From Allorhodoferax sp032337135 (lineage in GTDB: Bacteria > Pseudomonadota > Gammaproteobacteria > Burkholderiales > Burkholderiaceae_C), in assembly GCF_032337135.1 (NCBI RefSeq), contig NZ_JAVXZZ010000002.1, forward strand, positions 992,001 to 1,056,000: a stretch of 64,000 bases of DNA, given 5' to 3'. Positions 48,932 through 56,330 of the stretch are shown piece by piece (the stretch's first letter is position 1; every line of letters begins with the position of its first letter). Under the pieces are notes generated by a model. That model was not told the DNA's origin, did not search any database, and saw nothing but the letters and a program-made list of their open reading frames with translations. Position numbers and translations under genes: made by a program.

Positions 48932-49990
48932 TCACTGGAACTGGGACAGGAAGCGGATATCGCCGTCAAAGAACAGGCGCAGGTCATTGACGCCGTAGCG
49001 CAGCATCGTCAGGCGGTCAGGCCCCATGCCAAAGGCAAAGCCGATGTAGCGTTCGGGGTCCAGCCCCATGTTGCGGATCACGTTCGGGTGTACCTGGCCG
49101 GAACCGGCCACTTCCAGCCAGCGGCCAGCCAGCGGGCCGCTCTGGAACTGGATGTCGATCTCGGCACTGGGTTCGGTGAAAGGGAAGAAGCTGGGGCGGA
49201 AGCGCAGCACCAGATCGTCGCTCTCAAAAAAGGTGCGGCAGAAATCGGTGAAGACGAACTTGAGGTCCTTGAAGCTCACGTTTTCCCCCACCCACAGGCC
49301 TTCGCACTGGTGGAACATGGGAGAGTGGGTGGCGTCGCTGTCCACGCGGTAGGTCCGGCCTGGCGCGATGACGCGGATTTCGGGCATGTCGCCCGCATAC
49401 AAACCCTCGGTTGCACCCTTGTACTTCTTGACATGCTGCACGGCGTAGCGGATCTGCATCGGGCTGGTGTGCGTGCGCAGCAGGTTGGGCGCAGTCTCGG
49501 AGCCGCCTTCGACATAGAAGGTGTCGTGCATGGAACGTGCCGGATGGTCTTCCGGCGTGTTCAGCGCCGTGAAGTTGAACCAGTCGGACTCGATTTCGGG
49601 GCCCTGGGCAACATCGAATCCCATGGAACCAAAGATCGCCTCGATGCGCTCCAGCGTCAGCGACACGGGGTGCAAGCCGCCCTGCCCGCGCTGGCGACCC
49701 GGCAGGCTCACGTCGAGCGCTTCGGCCTGCAACTGGGCCTGCAACTCGGCATCGGCCAGGGCCTGGCGGCGTGCGTTGAGTGCCGCCTCGATACCCTGCT
49801 TGGCCACATTGATGGCGGCGCCGCGGGTCTTCTTTTCTTCGATACTGAGCGCAGCCATGCCCTTCATCAGCTCGGTCACCCGCCCGGACTTGCCGAGAAA
49901 CTGGGCTTTGGCATTTTCCAGGTCGGCCGGAGTTTGCGCTTGGGCAAATGCGGCGGATGCCTGTTCAACAAGGGCGTTCAGGTCGCTCAT
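48932..49990 (-). CDS. pheS: phenylalanine--tRNA ligase subunit alpha
   Basis: A 352-residue PheS, the catalytic class II subunit. Motif 2 lies around IRVIAPGRTYRVDSDATHSP, and motif 3 around GFAFGMGPDRLTMLRYGV. FFPFTEPSAEIDIQF includes the Phe-binding region. The N-terminal coiled-coil (ALVEQASAAFAQAQTPADLE) binds tRNA. An intrinsic-terminator hairpin lies between rplT and this gene, suggesting attenuation as in E. coli pheST, though no leader peptide is seen. Confidence 0.96.
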   Translation of the reverse strand: MSDLNALVEQASAAFAQAQTPADLENAKAQFLGKSGRVTELMKGMAALSIEEKKTRGAAINVAKQGIEAALNARRQALADAELQAQLQAEALDVSLPGRQRGQGGLHPVSLTLERIEAIFGSMGFDVAQGPEIESDWFNFTALNTPEDHPARSMHDTFYVEGGSETAPNLLRTHTSPMQIRYAVQHVKKYKGATEGLYAGDMPEIRVIAPGRTYRVDSDATHSPMFHQCEGLWVGENVSFKDLKFVFTDFCRTFFESDDLVLRFRPSFFPFTEPSAEIDIQFQSGPLAGRWLEVAGSGQVHPNVIRNMGLDPERYIGFAFGMGPDRLTMLRYGVNDLRLFFDGDIRFLSQFQ

Positions 49991-50016
49991 AGAATTCTTC
50001 TGTTTGGAAAATGAAA

Positions 50017-50048
50017 AAGGGCTAGTGCTCTTTCAAGCCCTAGCCCTT
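50017..50048 (-). terminator. terminator/attenuator between rplT and pheS
   Basis: A perfect 9-base stem AAGGGCTAG/CTAGCCCTT with a 14-base loop. On the minus strand it runs into CCCTTTTTC, 27 bases before the pheS start. It could partly terminate the thrS-rplT transcript or be controlled. I see no short ORF with Phe codons ahead of it. Confidence 0.75.
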
Positions 50049-50057
50049 GATCTTGGT

Positions 50058-50090
50058 GCGCAGGCAGCTATTGAAACAATAGCGCCTGCC
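50058..50090. repeat. dispersed short repeat, copy between rplT and pheS
   Basis: GCGCAGGCAGCTATTG then AAACAATAGCGCCTGCC. Here the repeat is a strong palindrome with arms GGCAGGCGCTATTG and CAATAGCTGCCTGC; it could form an antiterminator-side hairpin before the pheS terminator. Confidence 0.65.
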
Positions 50091-50095
50091 GTGAA

Positions 50096-50455
50096 TCAAG
50101 CAGCCAGCTTGGCCTTCACTTGTTCCACGATGCCAGCAAAAGCAGCCATGTCATGGATAGCAATATCGGACAGGACCTTGCGGTCGATCTCGATGTTGGC
50201 TTTCTTCAGACCATTGGCAAACTGGCTGTATGTCAGACCGCACTGACGGGCTGCCGCGTTGATACGGGCAATCCACAGCTGACGGAACACGCGCTTCTTG
50301 TTGCGGCGATCGCGGTAGGCATATTGCCCAGCCTTCATCACCGCTTCTTTGGCTACGCGGAATACATTACCGCGGCGACCGCGGAAACCTTTTGCAAGGG
50401 CCAGAACTTTCTTGTGACGGGCGCGGGCCGTTACACCACGTTTGACGCGAGGCAT
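50096..50455 (-). CDS. rplT: 50S ribosomal protein L20
   Basis: A 119-residue L20, needed early in 50S assembly and a repressor of its own operon. It begins PRVKRGVTARARHKKVLALA with the long basic N-terminal extension, then GYRGRR-type sequence (GFRGRRGNVFRVAKEAVMKA) and FANGLKKANIEIDRKVLSDI. It starts 25 bases after rpmI. Confidence 0.98.
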   Translation of the reverse strand: MPRVKRGVTARARHKKVLALAKGFRGRRGNVFRVAKEAVMKAGQYAYRDRRNKKRVFRQLWIARINAAARQCGLTYSQFANGLKKANIEIDRKVLSDIAIHDMAAFAGIVEQVKAKLAA

Positions 50456-50480
50456 TGTGTTACTCCTTGTACGTCGTTAA

Positions 50481-50684
50481 TCAAATGCCTTGACCGGGCA
50501 GCATCTGTGCCATACGACCCATATCGGTCGCGTGCACACCAACTGCACCGCGCAAGTGGCGCTTGTTCTTGGTGGTCTTCTTCGTCAGGATGTGACGCTT
50601 GAAGGCTTGACCGCGCTTGACGGTACCACCGGGACGCACGCGGAAGCGTTTCTTCGCCGCGCTCTTGGTCTTCATTTTGGGCAT
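50481..50684 (-). CDS. rpmI: 50S ribosomal protein L35
   Basis: A 67-residue L35. PKMKTKSAAKKRFRVRPGG and RGQAFKRHILTKKTTKNKR are diagnostic. ATG 50684 with AAGGAG upstream (minus-strand GATAAGGAGCATATCC) decides the start. The 160-base gap before it, after infC, may hold the L20 operator. Confidence 0.97.
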   Translation of the reverse strand: MPKMKTKSAAKKRFRVRPGGTVKRGQAFKRHILTKKTTKNKRHLRGAVGVHATDMGRMAQMLPGQGI

Positions 50685-50817
50685 GGATATGCTCCTTATC
50701 AATTGTGCTCGCGAGGCGTCCGGAAAACTTTTCCAGCCTTGTTGGCCCCGAGCCACTAATCGCACCTACCCCTTGCGGGACAGGTGCAGAAGGCAACCGA
50801 AGCTGCCTTCAGACTCC

Positions 50818-50838
50818 GGGCAGGTGACCGACCTGCCC
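50818..50838 (-). promoter_or_regulatory. hairpin between infC and rpmI
   Basis: An 8-base perfect stem GGGCAGGT/ACCTGCCC with loop GACCG directly follows the infC stop. A second short pairing (GAAGGC with GCCTTC, 50789-50810) lies next to it. Together they could be part of an L20-binding leader; no T-run follows. Function inferred from position only. Confidence 0.4.
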
Positions 50839-50846
50839 GAAATGCT

Positions 50847-51434
50847 TTAAGCCGCAGCTTCCGCTGCAGGCTTGGGACTGCTGCCGGGCTTCTTGCGGCC
50901 CGGCGCAATCATCATGATCATCTGGCGACCTTCGAGCTTGGGGAACTGCTCCACAATGATCGAATCGCCCAGTTCGTCGCGCATGCGCTGCAACATGGCC
51001 AGACCCAGCTCCTGGTGCGTGATCTCGCGGCCACGGAAACGCAGCGTGATCTTGCACTTGTCGCCCTCTGCCAGGAAACGGCGGATGTTGCGCAGCTTGA
51101 TGTTGTAGTCGCCATCATCGGTACCCGGACGGAATTTGATTTCCTTGATATCGATGACCGTCTGCTTGGCTTTCGCCTCGGCTGCCTTCTTCTGTTCCTG
51201 GTACTTGAACTTGCCGTAGTCCATCAGGCGGCAGACTGGCGGGTTCGCGGTCGCTGCAATCTCGACCAGATCCACATCCATCTCTCCTGCCAATCGCAGG
51301 GCTTCGGACAGGCTGACAATGCCCATGGGTTCATTCTCAGGACCGGAAATACGCACCTCGGGTGCAGTGATTTCACGATTCAGGCGGTGCTTACGCTCCT
51401 CGCGCTGGCGACGGTCACGGATTTCAGTAGCGAT
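50847..51434 (-). CDS. infC: translation initiation factor IF-3
   Basis: A 195-residue IF-3, which keeps 30S subunits free and checks the start codon. The N-domain reads ATEIRDRRQREERKHRLNRE then ITAPEVRISGPENEPMGIV, and the C-domain has KQTVIDIKEIKFRPGTDDGD and FRGREITHQELG. The family's N-terminus extends upstream of the nearest ATG/GTG (GTG 51356) and can be reached only from AUC at 51434-51432, placed 8 bases after GAGG. IF-3 genes are well known for such non-canonical starts (AUU in E. coli), which let IF-3 repress its own translation. C-terminal tail Ala/Pro/Lys-rich. Confidence 0.93.
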   Translation of the reverse strand: MATEIRDRRQREERKHRLNREITAPEVRISGPENEPMGIVSLSEALRLAGEMDVDLVEIAATANPPVCRLMDYGKFKYQEQKKAAEAKAKQTVIDIKEIKFRPGTDDGDYNIKLRNIRRFLAEGDKCKITLRFRGREITHQELGLAMLQRMRDELGDSIIVEQFPKLEGRQMIMMIAPGRKKPGSSPKPAAEAAA

Positions 51435-51516
51435 GGCTCTTTACCTCACAAAACATCAAAAAACGCAGACAGGCGCGCGCCAGTGCGAACGACCGTCAAC
51501 GAAATACCGGTGGAAT

Positions 51517-53433
51517 TCACCCATTGGCTGACTTGTTGGCGATGTCGGCTTGTACCAGCGCTGCAAACGCTTCCACCGACATGACCCCGAGGTCTTTGCC
51601 ACCCCGCGCCCGCACCGCCACAGACCCTGCAGCCATTTCCTTGTCGCCAATCACGGCAAGGTACGGCAGCTTCTGCAACGAATGCTCCCGTATTTTATAG
51701 GTTATTTTCTCGTTGCGCAGGTCCAAATCGACCCTAAGCCCTTGATTTTGCAACGTTTTCGCCACGTTTTTGGCGTAGTCGGCCTGGGAATCGGTGATAT
51801 TGAGCACCGCCACTTGAACGGGAGCCAACCAGGTCGGCAAGGCACCGGCGCTTTCCTCGATCAGGATACCGATGAAACGCTCCAGGCTGCCGACGATGGC
51901 GCGGTGCAGCATGATGGGGCGGTGGCGGGCACCGTCCTCACCCACGAACTCGGCATCCAGACGCTCGGGAAGGTTCGGATCCACCTGGATGGTGCCGCAC
52001 TGCCAGGGGCGTCCGAGGGCGTCCTTGAGCGTGTACTCGATCTTGGGGCCGTAGAAGGCGCCCTCGCCCGGCAGGTACTCGAACTCGCACCCCGAAGCCT
52101 TCAGGCCCGCGGCCAGTGCCGCTTCGGCGCGGTCCCAGCTCTCCTCGGTACCGATGCGCTTTTCCGGACGCGTCGAGAGCTTGTAGATGATGTTGGTGAA
52201 ACCGAAGTCCTTGTAGACCCTCTGCAGCAGCGTGGTGAAGGCCTGCACCTCCGACTGGATCATTTCTTCGGTACAGAAGATGTGGCCGTCATCTTGGGTG
52301 AAGCCGCGCACGCGCATGATGCCGTGCAAGCCCCCTGTGGGTTCGTTGCGGTGGCAGTTGCCGAACTCGCCGTAGCGCAGCGGCAGCTCGCGGTAGCTCT
52401 TGATGCCCTGCTTGTAGATCAGGATGTGGCCCGGGCAGTTCATGGGCTTCAAGGCGTAGTCGCGCTTCTCGCTTTCGGTCACGAACATGTTTTCGCGGTA
52501 CTTGTCCCAGTGACCAGTCTTCTCCCACAGCGTCTTGTCGAGGATCTGCGGACCCTTGACTTCCTGGTAGCCGTTTTCACGGTACACGCGGCGCATATAC
52601 TGCTCCACTTCCTGCCACAGCACCCAGCCTTTGGGGTGCCAGAACACGGTACCGGGCGAATGCTCGTCCAGATGGAACAGGTCGAGCTCGCGCCCGAGCT
52701 TGCGGTGGTCGCGCTTCTCGGCTTCTTCCAGTCGTGTCAGGTACTGCTGCAGTTCGTCCTTGGTGGCCCAGGCCGTACCGTACACGCGCTGCAGCATCTC
52801 GTTGCGGTGGTCGCCGCGCCAGTAGGCGCCTGCCACCTTCATCAGCTTGAAGAACTTGAGCTTGCCAGTGCTGGGCACGTGGGGGCCGCGGCACAGGTCT
52901 TCGAAATTGCCTTCGCGATACAGCGACACGTCTTCATTGCTGGGGATGCTGCCGATGATCTCGGCCTTGTAGTTTTCCCCCAGGCTCTTGAAATAGGCCA
53001 CAGCCTCGTCGCGCGGCAGCACGCGGCGCACCACCGGTTCGTCCTTGGCCGCGAGTTCACCCATCTTCTTCTCGATGGCAACCAGGTCTTCCGGTGTGAA
53101 CGGGCGCTTGTAGGAGAAGTCGTAGTAGAAACCGTTCTCGATCACCGGGCCGATGGTGACCTGTGCCTCGGGAAACAGTTCCTTGACCGCATAGGCCAGC
53201 AGGTGGGCAGTGGAGTGGCGGATCAACTCCAGACCATCCGCGTCCTTGGCGGTCACGATGGCCAGGCTGCTGTCGGCCTCCATGCGAAAACTCGTGTCGA
53301 CCAGCTTGCCGTTGACCTTGCCACCCAGCGCGGCCTTGGCCAAGCCCGCACCAATGGATGCGGCAACTTCCGCAACAGTCACGGGGCCGGGAAACTCACG
53401 TTGGGAACCATCGGGAAGCGTAATGTGGATCAT
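51517..53433 (-). CDS. thrS: threonine--tRNA ligase
   Basis: A 638-residue class II ThrRS. It has the N-terminal TGS domain (MIHITLPDGSQREFPGPVTV), the editing domain with HSTAHLLAYAVKELFPEAQV and CRGPHVPSTGKL zinc/editing site, the catalytic core (MNCPGHILIYKQGIKSYRELP; the zinc cysteine in MNCPGH), YRNEPTGG-like CHRNEPTGGLHGIMRVRGF, and the anticodon-binding domain. First gene of thrS-infC-rpmI-rplT-pheS-pheT-ihfA. Its leader contains an apparent attenuator described separately. Confidence 0.97.
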   Translation of the reverse strand: MIHITLPDGSQREFPGPVTVAEVAASIGAGLAKAALGGKVNGKLVDTSFRMEADSSLAIVTAKDADGLELIRHSTAHLLAYAVKELFPEAQVTIGPVIENGFYYDFSYKRPFTPEDLVAIEKKMGELAAKDEPVVRRVLPRDEAVAYFKSLGENYKAEIIGSIPSNEDVSLYREGNFEDLCRGPHVPSTGKLKFFKLMKVAGAYWRGDHRNEMLQRVYGTAWATKDELQQYLTRLEEAEKRDHRKLGRELDLFHLDEHSPGTVFWHPKGWVLWQEVEQYMRRVYRENGYQEVKGPQILDKTLWEKTGHWDKYRENMFVTESEKRDYALKPMNCPGHILIYKQGIKSYRELPLRYGEFGNCHRNEPTGGLHGIMRVRGFTQDDGHIFCTEEMIQSEVQAFTTLLQRVYKDFGFTNIIYKLSTRPEKRIGTEESWDRAEAALAAGLKASGCEFEYLPGEGAFYGPKIEYTLKDALGRPWQCGTIQVDPNLPERLDAEFVGEDGARHRPIMLHRAIVGSLERFIGILIEESAGALPTWLAPVQVAVLNITDSQADYAKNVAKTLQNQGLRVDLDLRNEKITYKIREHSLQKLPYLAVIGDKEMAAGSVAVRARGGKDLGVMSVEAFAALVQADIANKSANG

Positions 53434-53461
53434 GGTGGGTGCAATGAAGTGAAGCGGAGAA

Positions 53462-53491
53462 AAACAAAAAGCGCGGAAAGGTCCGCGCTTT
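53462..53491 (-). terminator. intrinsic terminator in the thrS leader (attenuator)
   Basis: On the minus strand AAAGCGCGGA and TCCGCGCTTT form a perfect 10-base stem with loop CCTT, followed by TTTTTGTTTTT. It ends 29 bases before the thrS ATG and on the thrS transcript, so it must be bypassed for thrS to be expressed from an upstream promoter. An upstream TCCGCGC (53531-53525) can pair with the left arm instead. Confidence 0.82.
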
Positions 53492-53518
53492 GCTATGAAT
53501 TTTGGAGCTGCCTGCGCA
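53491..53518. repeat. dispersed short repeat, copy in the thrS leader
   Basis: TGCTATGAATTTTGG then AGCTGCCTGCGCA. It lies between the two competing arms of the thrS attenuator and would form the loop region of the antiterminator. Confidence 0.6.
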
Positions 53519-53540
53519 CAAGGCGCGCGGACTACGAGCC

Positions 53541-53582
53541 TTATTCGCTTGAAACTGCGGGCCGTGTAGTTCGCGGTGTCAT
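53541..53582 (-). CDS. predicted thrS leader peptide (13 aa)
   Basis: A minus-strand ORF reads MTPRTTRPAVSSE and stop. Three of 13 residues are threonine (positions 2, 5 and 6), encoded by ACA, ACT and ACA, codons that are uncommon here where ACC/ACG dominate. GAAAGG lies about 11 bases before the ATG. The stop codon is 9 bases before the first arm (TCCGCGC) of the antiterminator, so a ribosome finishing the peptide would mask it, while one stalled on Thr codons would leave it free. This is the geometry of leader-peptide attenuation. Translation is not proven. Confidence 0.62.
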   Translation of the reverse strand: MTPRTTRPAVSSE

Positions 53583-53636
53583 AACCAGGGTGCCTTTCTC
53601 GCTCTTATACAAAGTGAAGTGGGGATTTTAACCGCA

Positions 53637-53672
53637 CAAAAAAGCCGACACCCCTTGCGAGGCATCGGCTTG
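53637..53672 (-). terminator. intrinsic terminator of aceA
   Basis: On the minus strand AAGCCGA and TCGGCTT flank an interior region, with the right arm running into TCGGCTTTTTTG. It lies about 40 bases after the aceA stop. The rest of the 277-base gap to thrS is the thrS leader. Confidence 0.8.
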
Positions 53673-53710
53673 TCGCACAGCCCTGCACAAGGCAGGGCCT
53701 GTGGTGGTTC

Positions 53711-55027
53711 TTAGTGGAACTGTTCTTCTTCGGTAGAGCCGGTCAGGGCCTTCACGGAGGAAGAGCCGCCCTGGATCACGGTGGTCACGTCGTCGAAGTA
53801 GCCAACACCCACTTCCTGCTGGTGCGACACGAAGGTGTAACCCTTTTCGCGGGCAGCGAATTCGGGCTCTTGCACCATTTCGGTGTAGTGCTTCATGCCT
53901 TCGCCGCGAGCGTATGCGTGGGCGAACTGGAAGGTGTTGTACCAGTTGATGTGGATACCAGCCAGGGTGATGAACTGGTACTTGTAGCCCAGTGCCGACA
54001 GGTCTTCCTGGAAGGAAGCAATCTGCGAATCCGACAGGTTCTTCTTCCAGTTGAAGGAAGGCGAGCAGTTGTAGGACAGCAGCTTGCCGGGGCAGGCAGC
54101 GTGCACGGCTTGCGCGAACTCGCGGGCAAAGCCGATATCGGGCACACCGGTTTCGCACCACACCAGATCGGCGTAGGGAGCGTAGGCCACGCCGCGGCTG
54201 ATGGACTGCTCCAGACCGTTCTTGACGCGGTAGAAACCTTCTTGCGTACGCTCGCCCTGGATGAAGGGCTTGTCGTTGGCGTCGTAGTCGCTGGTGATCA
54301 GGTTGGCGGCTTCAGCATCGGTACGAGCCAGGATGATGGTGGACACGCCCATGGTGTCGGCAGCCAGACGGGCAGCGATCAGCTTCTCGATGGCTTCGCG
54401 GGTGGGAACCAGCACCTTGCCACCCATGTGACCGCACTTCTTCACAGCGGCCAGCTGGTCTTCGAAGTGCACGCCGGCAGCGCCAGCGGTGATCATGTTC
54501 TTCATCAGTTCGAAGGCGTTCAGAACGCCACCGAAACCAGCTTCTGCGTCAGCAACGATAGGCAGGAAGAAGTCGATGAATTCCTTGTCACCGGGGTTGA
54601 TGCCACGGCCCCACTGGATTTCGTCCGCACGCTTGAAGGTGTTGTTGATGCGACGCACCATGGTGGGCACGGAGTCGTAGGCGTACAGCGACTGGTCAGG
54701 GTACATGGTTTCCGACGTGTTGCCGTCGGCGGCGACTTGCCAACCAGACAGGTACACGGCTTCCAGACCGGCCTTGGCTTGCTGCATGGCTTGGCCAGCG
54801 GAGATCGCGCCGAAGGCGTTGACGTAACCCTTCTTGGCGCCGCCGTTGACCTTTTCCCACAGCTTTTCAGCGCCGCGCTTGGCCAGGGTGTACTCGGGCT
54901 GGATGCTGCCGCGCAGACGCACCACGTCGGCTGCGGAGTAACCGCGCTTCACGCCTTTCCAGCGGGGGTTGGTAGCCCATTCTTTTTCCAGGGCGGCGAT
55001 TTGTTGTTCACGGGTCAATTGCGTCAT
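53711..55027 (-). CDS. aceA: isocitrate lyase
   Basis: A 438-residue isocitrate lyase, which splits isocitrate into glyoxylate and succinate in the glyoxylate shunt. The catalytic loop KKCGHMGGKVLVPT carries the active-site cysteine near residue 190, and other family segments are SGWQVAADGNTSETMYPDQS, DAEAGFGGVLNAFELMKNMI and YNCSPSFNWKKNLSD. ATG 55027 gives the usual N-terminus (TQLTREQQIAALEKEW). No malate synthase is adjacent. An AT-rich upstream region carries two matching palindromes (see operator entry). Allows growth on acetate and fatty acids, in line with the beta-oxidation operon nearby. Confidence 0.96.
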   Translation of the reverse strand: MTQLTREQQIAALEKEWATNPRWKGVKRGYSAADVVRLRGSIQPEYTLAKRGAEKLWEKVNGGAKKGYVNAFGAISAGQAMQQAKAGLEAVYLSGWQVAADGNTSETMYPDQSLYAYDSVPTMVRRINNTFKRADEIQWGRGINPGDKEFIDFFLPIVADAEAGFGGVLNAFELMKNMITAGAAGVHFEDQLAAVKKCGHMGGKVLVPTREAIEKLIAARLAADTMGVSTIILARTDAEAANLITSDYDANDKPFIQGERTQEGFYRVKNGLEQSISRGVAYAPYADLVWCETGVPDIGFAREFAQAVHAACPGKLLSYNCSPSFNWKKNLSDSQIASFQEDLSALGYKYQFITLAGIHINWYNTFQFAHAYARGEGMKHYTEMVQEPEFAAREKGYTFVSHQQEVGVGYFDDVTTVIQGGSSSVKALTGSTEEEQFH

Positions 55028-55090
55028 GAGAACACTCCGTAGTGGTTGAAAAGGAAGGGTCGCAATCCGCGACGCCATGGCGCAATTGTA

Positions 55091-55134
55091 GTCTTATATA
55101 AGACACATGACACGTCTTATGTCTTATACAAGAC
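55091..55134. promoter_or_regulatory. paired palindromic operators upstream of aceA
   Basis: GTCTTATATAAGAC (55091-55104) is a perfect 14-base palindrome; GTCTTATACAAGAC (55121-55134) is the same with one change. Their starts are 30 bases apart, about three helical turns. An extra half-site GTCTTAT (55114-55120) lies between. They sit 64-107 bases upstream of the aceA start in an AT-rich region and are probably regulator-binding sites. No regulator gene is adjacent. The remaining AT-rich gap to 55291 shows nothing else I can name. Confidence 0.7.
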
Positions 55135-55291
55135 ATATTTTTCATTCCATATAAATCAATGACTTACAAGCACTTTTCAAATTATGGAAATATGGTGATG
55201 GATTTAGAGCGTCACACCAAGACAATTTAGCTTGGTTGATTTCATATTACAAAACAATTTCGTGAGCGGTGAAATATGCTGGGGCGACGCT

Positions 55292-56191
55292 CTACAGACC
55301 CCGCGCCCAATCCGGACGCAACTGCGCCGCACCGGGATCCGCCAGTGCTGCTTGTACCTGGGCCAGCAAACGCGGCTTTTCTGCGCCGAGGGTTCCCTTG
55401 AGCACCAGCCAGTTCGAGGCATGGTCGCTGCGGAATACGGTGCGCTCCAGCTGCAGCCCTTGCAGCAGGGTTTCCATTTCGCTGAACAGCCCCCGCTGGT
55501 CCAGCGGCTCCCACCCGGGGTAGGCGGCCCGGAAGCGCTCCTCGCCTTGCGGAAAGCTCACCACCAGCGTGGACAGGAACTCCGGCTGGGTCTCGTTGGC
55601 CAGTCGCGCCGAATTCAGTGCGTGCTGCTGGCTGTGGATGCGCCCGCCCAGGCCGTTGAGCAGCATGACCGAACGCGTCATGCCCGCTGCGCCCAGGCGC
55701 TGCAGTGCATCCACGGTAGAGGCAAAGGTTTCGCCCTTGTGCACGAAGCGCAGCACCTCATCGTCACCCGATTCCGCGCCAACGTACACCATCGACAGCC
55801 CCGCCTCGCGCAGGGCCTGCAGCTCTTCCAAGGGCTTGTTGCGCACATTGCGCGGCAGGCAGTAGCTCGACACCCTGCGCACCTGCGGCAGGTGGGTGCG
55901 GATGGCCTGCAGAACGTCGAGCAAGCGGCGTGTGGACAGGGCCATGGCATCACCGTCGCCCAGGAACACGCGCTGCACCTGGGACCCGTACAGTGCCGCG
56001 CATTGGCGGATGGACTCCATCAGCTCATCGGGGTCACGCAGCGCAAATCTCTTCTGTGGCGCCGTGTACATCTCGCAATAGGTGCACTGGTTCCAGGAGC
56101 AGCCGTTGGTCACGGGCAGGATCAGCGACTGGGCCTCGCTGGGCGGGCGAAACACCGGGTTGATGTAGCGGATGGGGACGACCGCGTGCAT
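55292..56191 (-). CDS. radical SAM protein
   Basis: A 299-residue radical SAM protein whose cluster cysteines lie in NGCSWNQCTYCEMYT (C-X4-C-X2-C, a spacing typical of this subgroup rather than C-X3-C). Further family segments are QRVFLGDGDAMALSTRRLLD and LSMVYVGAESGDDEVLRFV, as in the Elp3/MiaB-like core. ATG 56191 starts HAVVPIRYINPVFRPP. The substrate is unknown. Divergent from the glycerate kinase gene with 139 bases between; I see no operator there. Confidence 0.85.
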   Translation of the reverse strand: MHAVVPIRYINPVFRPPSEAQSLILPVTNGCSWNQCTYCEMYTAPQKRFALRDPDELMESIRQCAALYGSQVQRVFLGDGDAMALSTRRLLDVLQAIRTHLPQVRRVSSYCLPRNVRNKPLEELQALREAGLSMVYVGAESGDDEVLRFVHKGETFASTVDALQRLGAAGMTRSVMLLNGLGGRIHSQQHALNSARLANETQPEFLSTLVVSFPQGEERFRAAYPGWEPLDQRGLFSEMETLLQGLQLERTVFRSDHASNWLVLKGTLGAEKPRLLAQVQAALADPGAAQLRPDWARGL

Positions 56192-56330
56192 GGCAAGGAT
56201 TCCTTTTTCACAACGAGCCGGCAGTGTATCGACGCCAAGCGCGTCCACCAGGGGCATGCCCAACTGCCCCCTTTCTGCCAAGCCGTGCAGAATGCGCACC
56301 ATGCGGCCACCGCCGCGCCTGGAACCTTCC

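Noticed and set aside
50049..50095. A pheM-like leader peptide before the pheS terminator
   Set aside because: No ATG or GTG ORF with Phe codons exists in the available gap.
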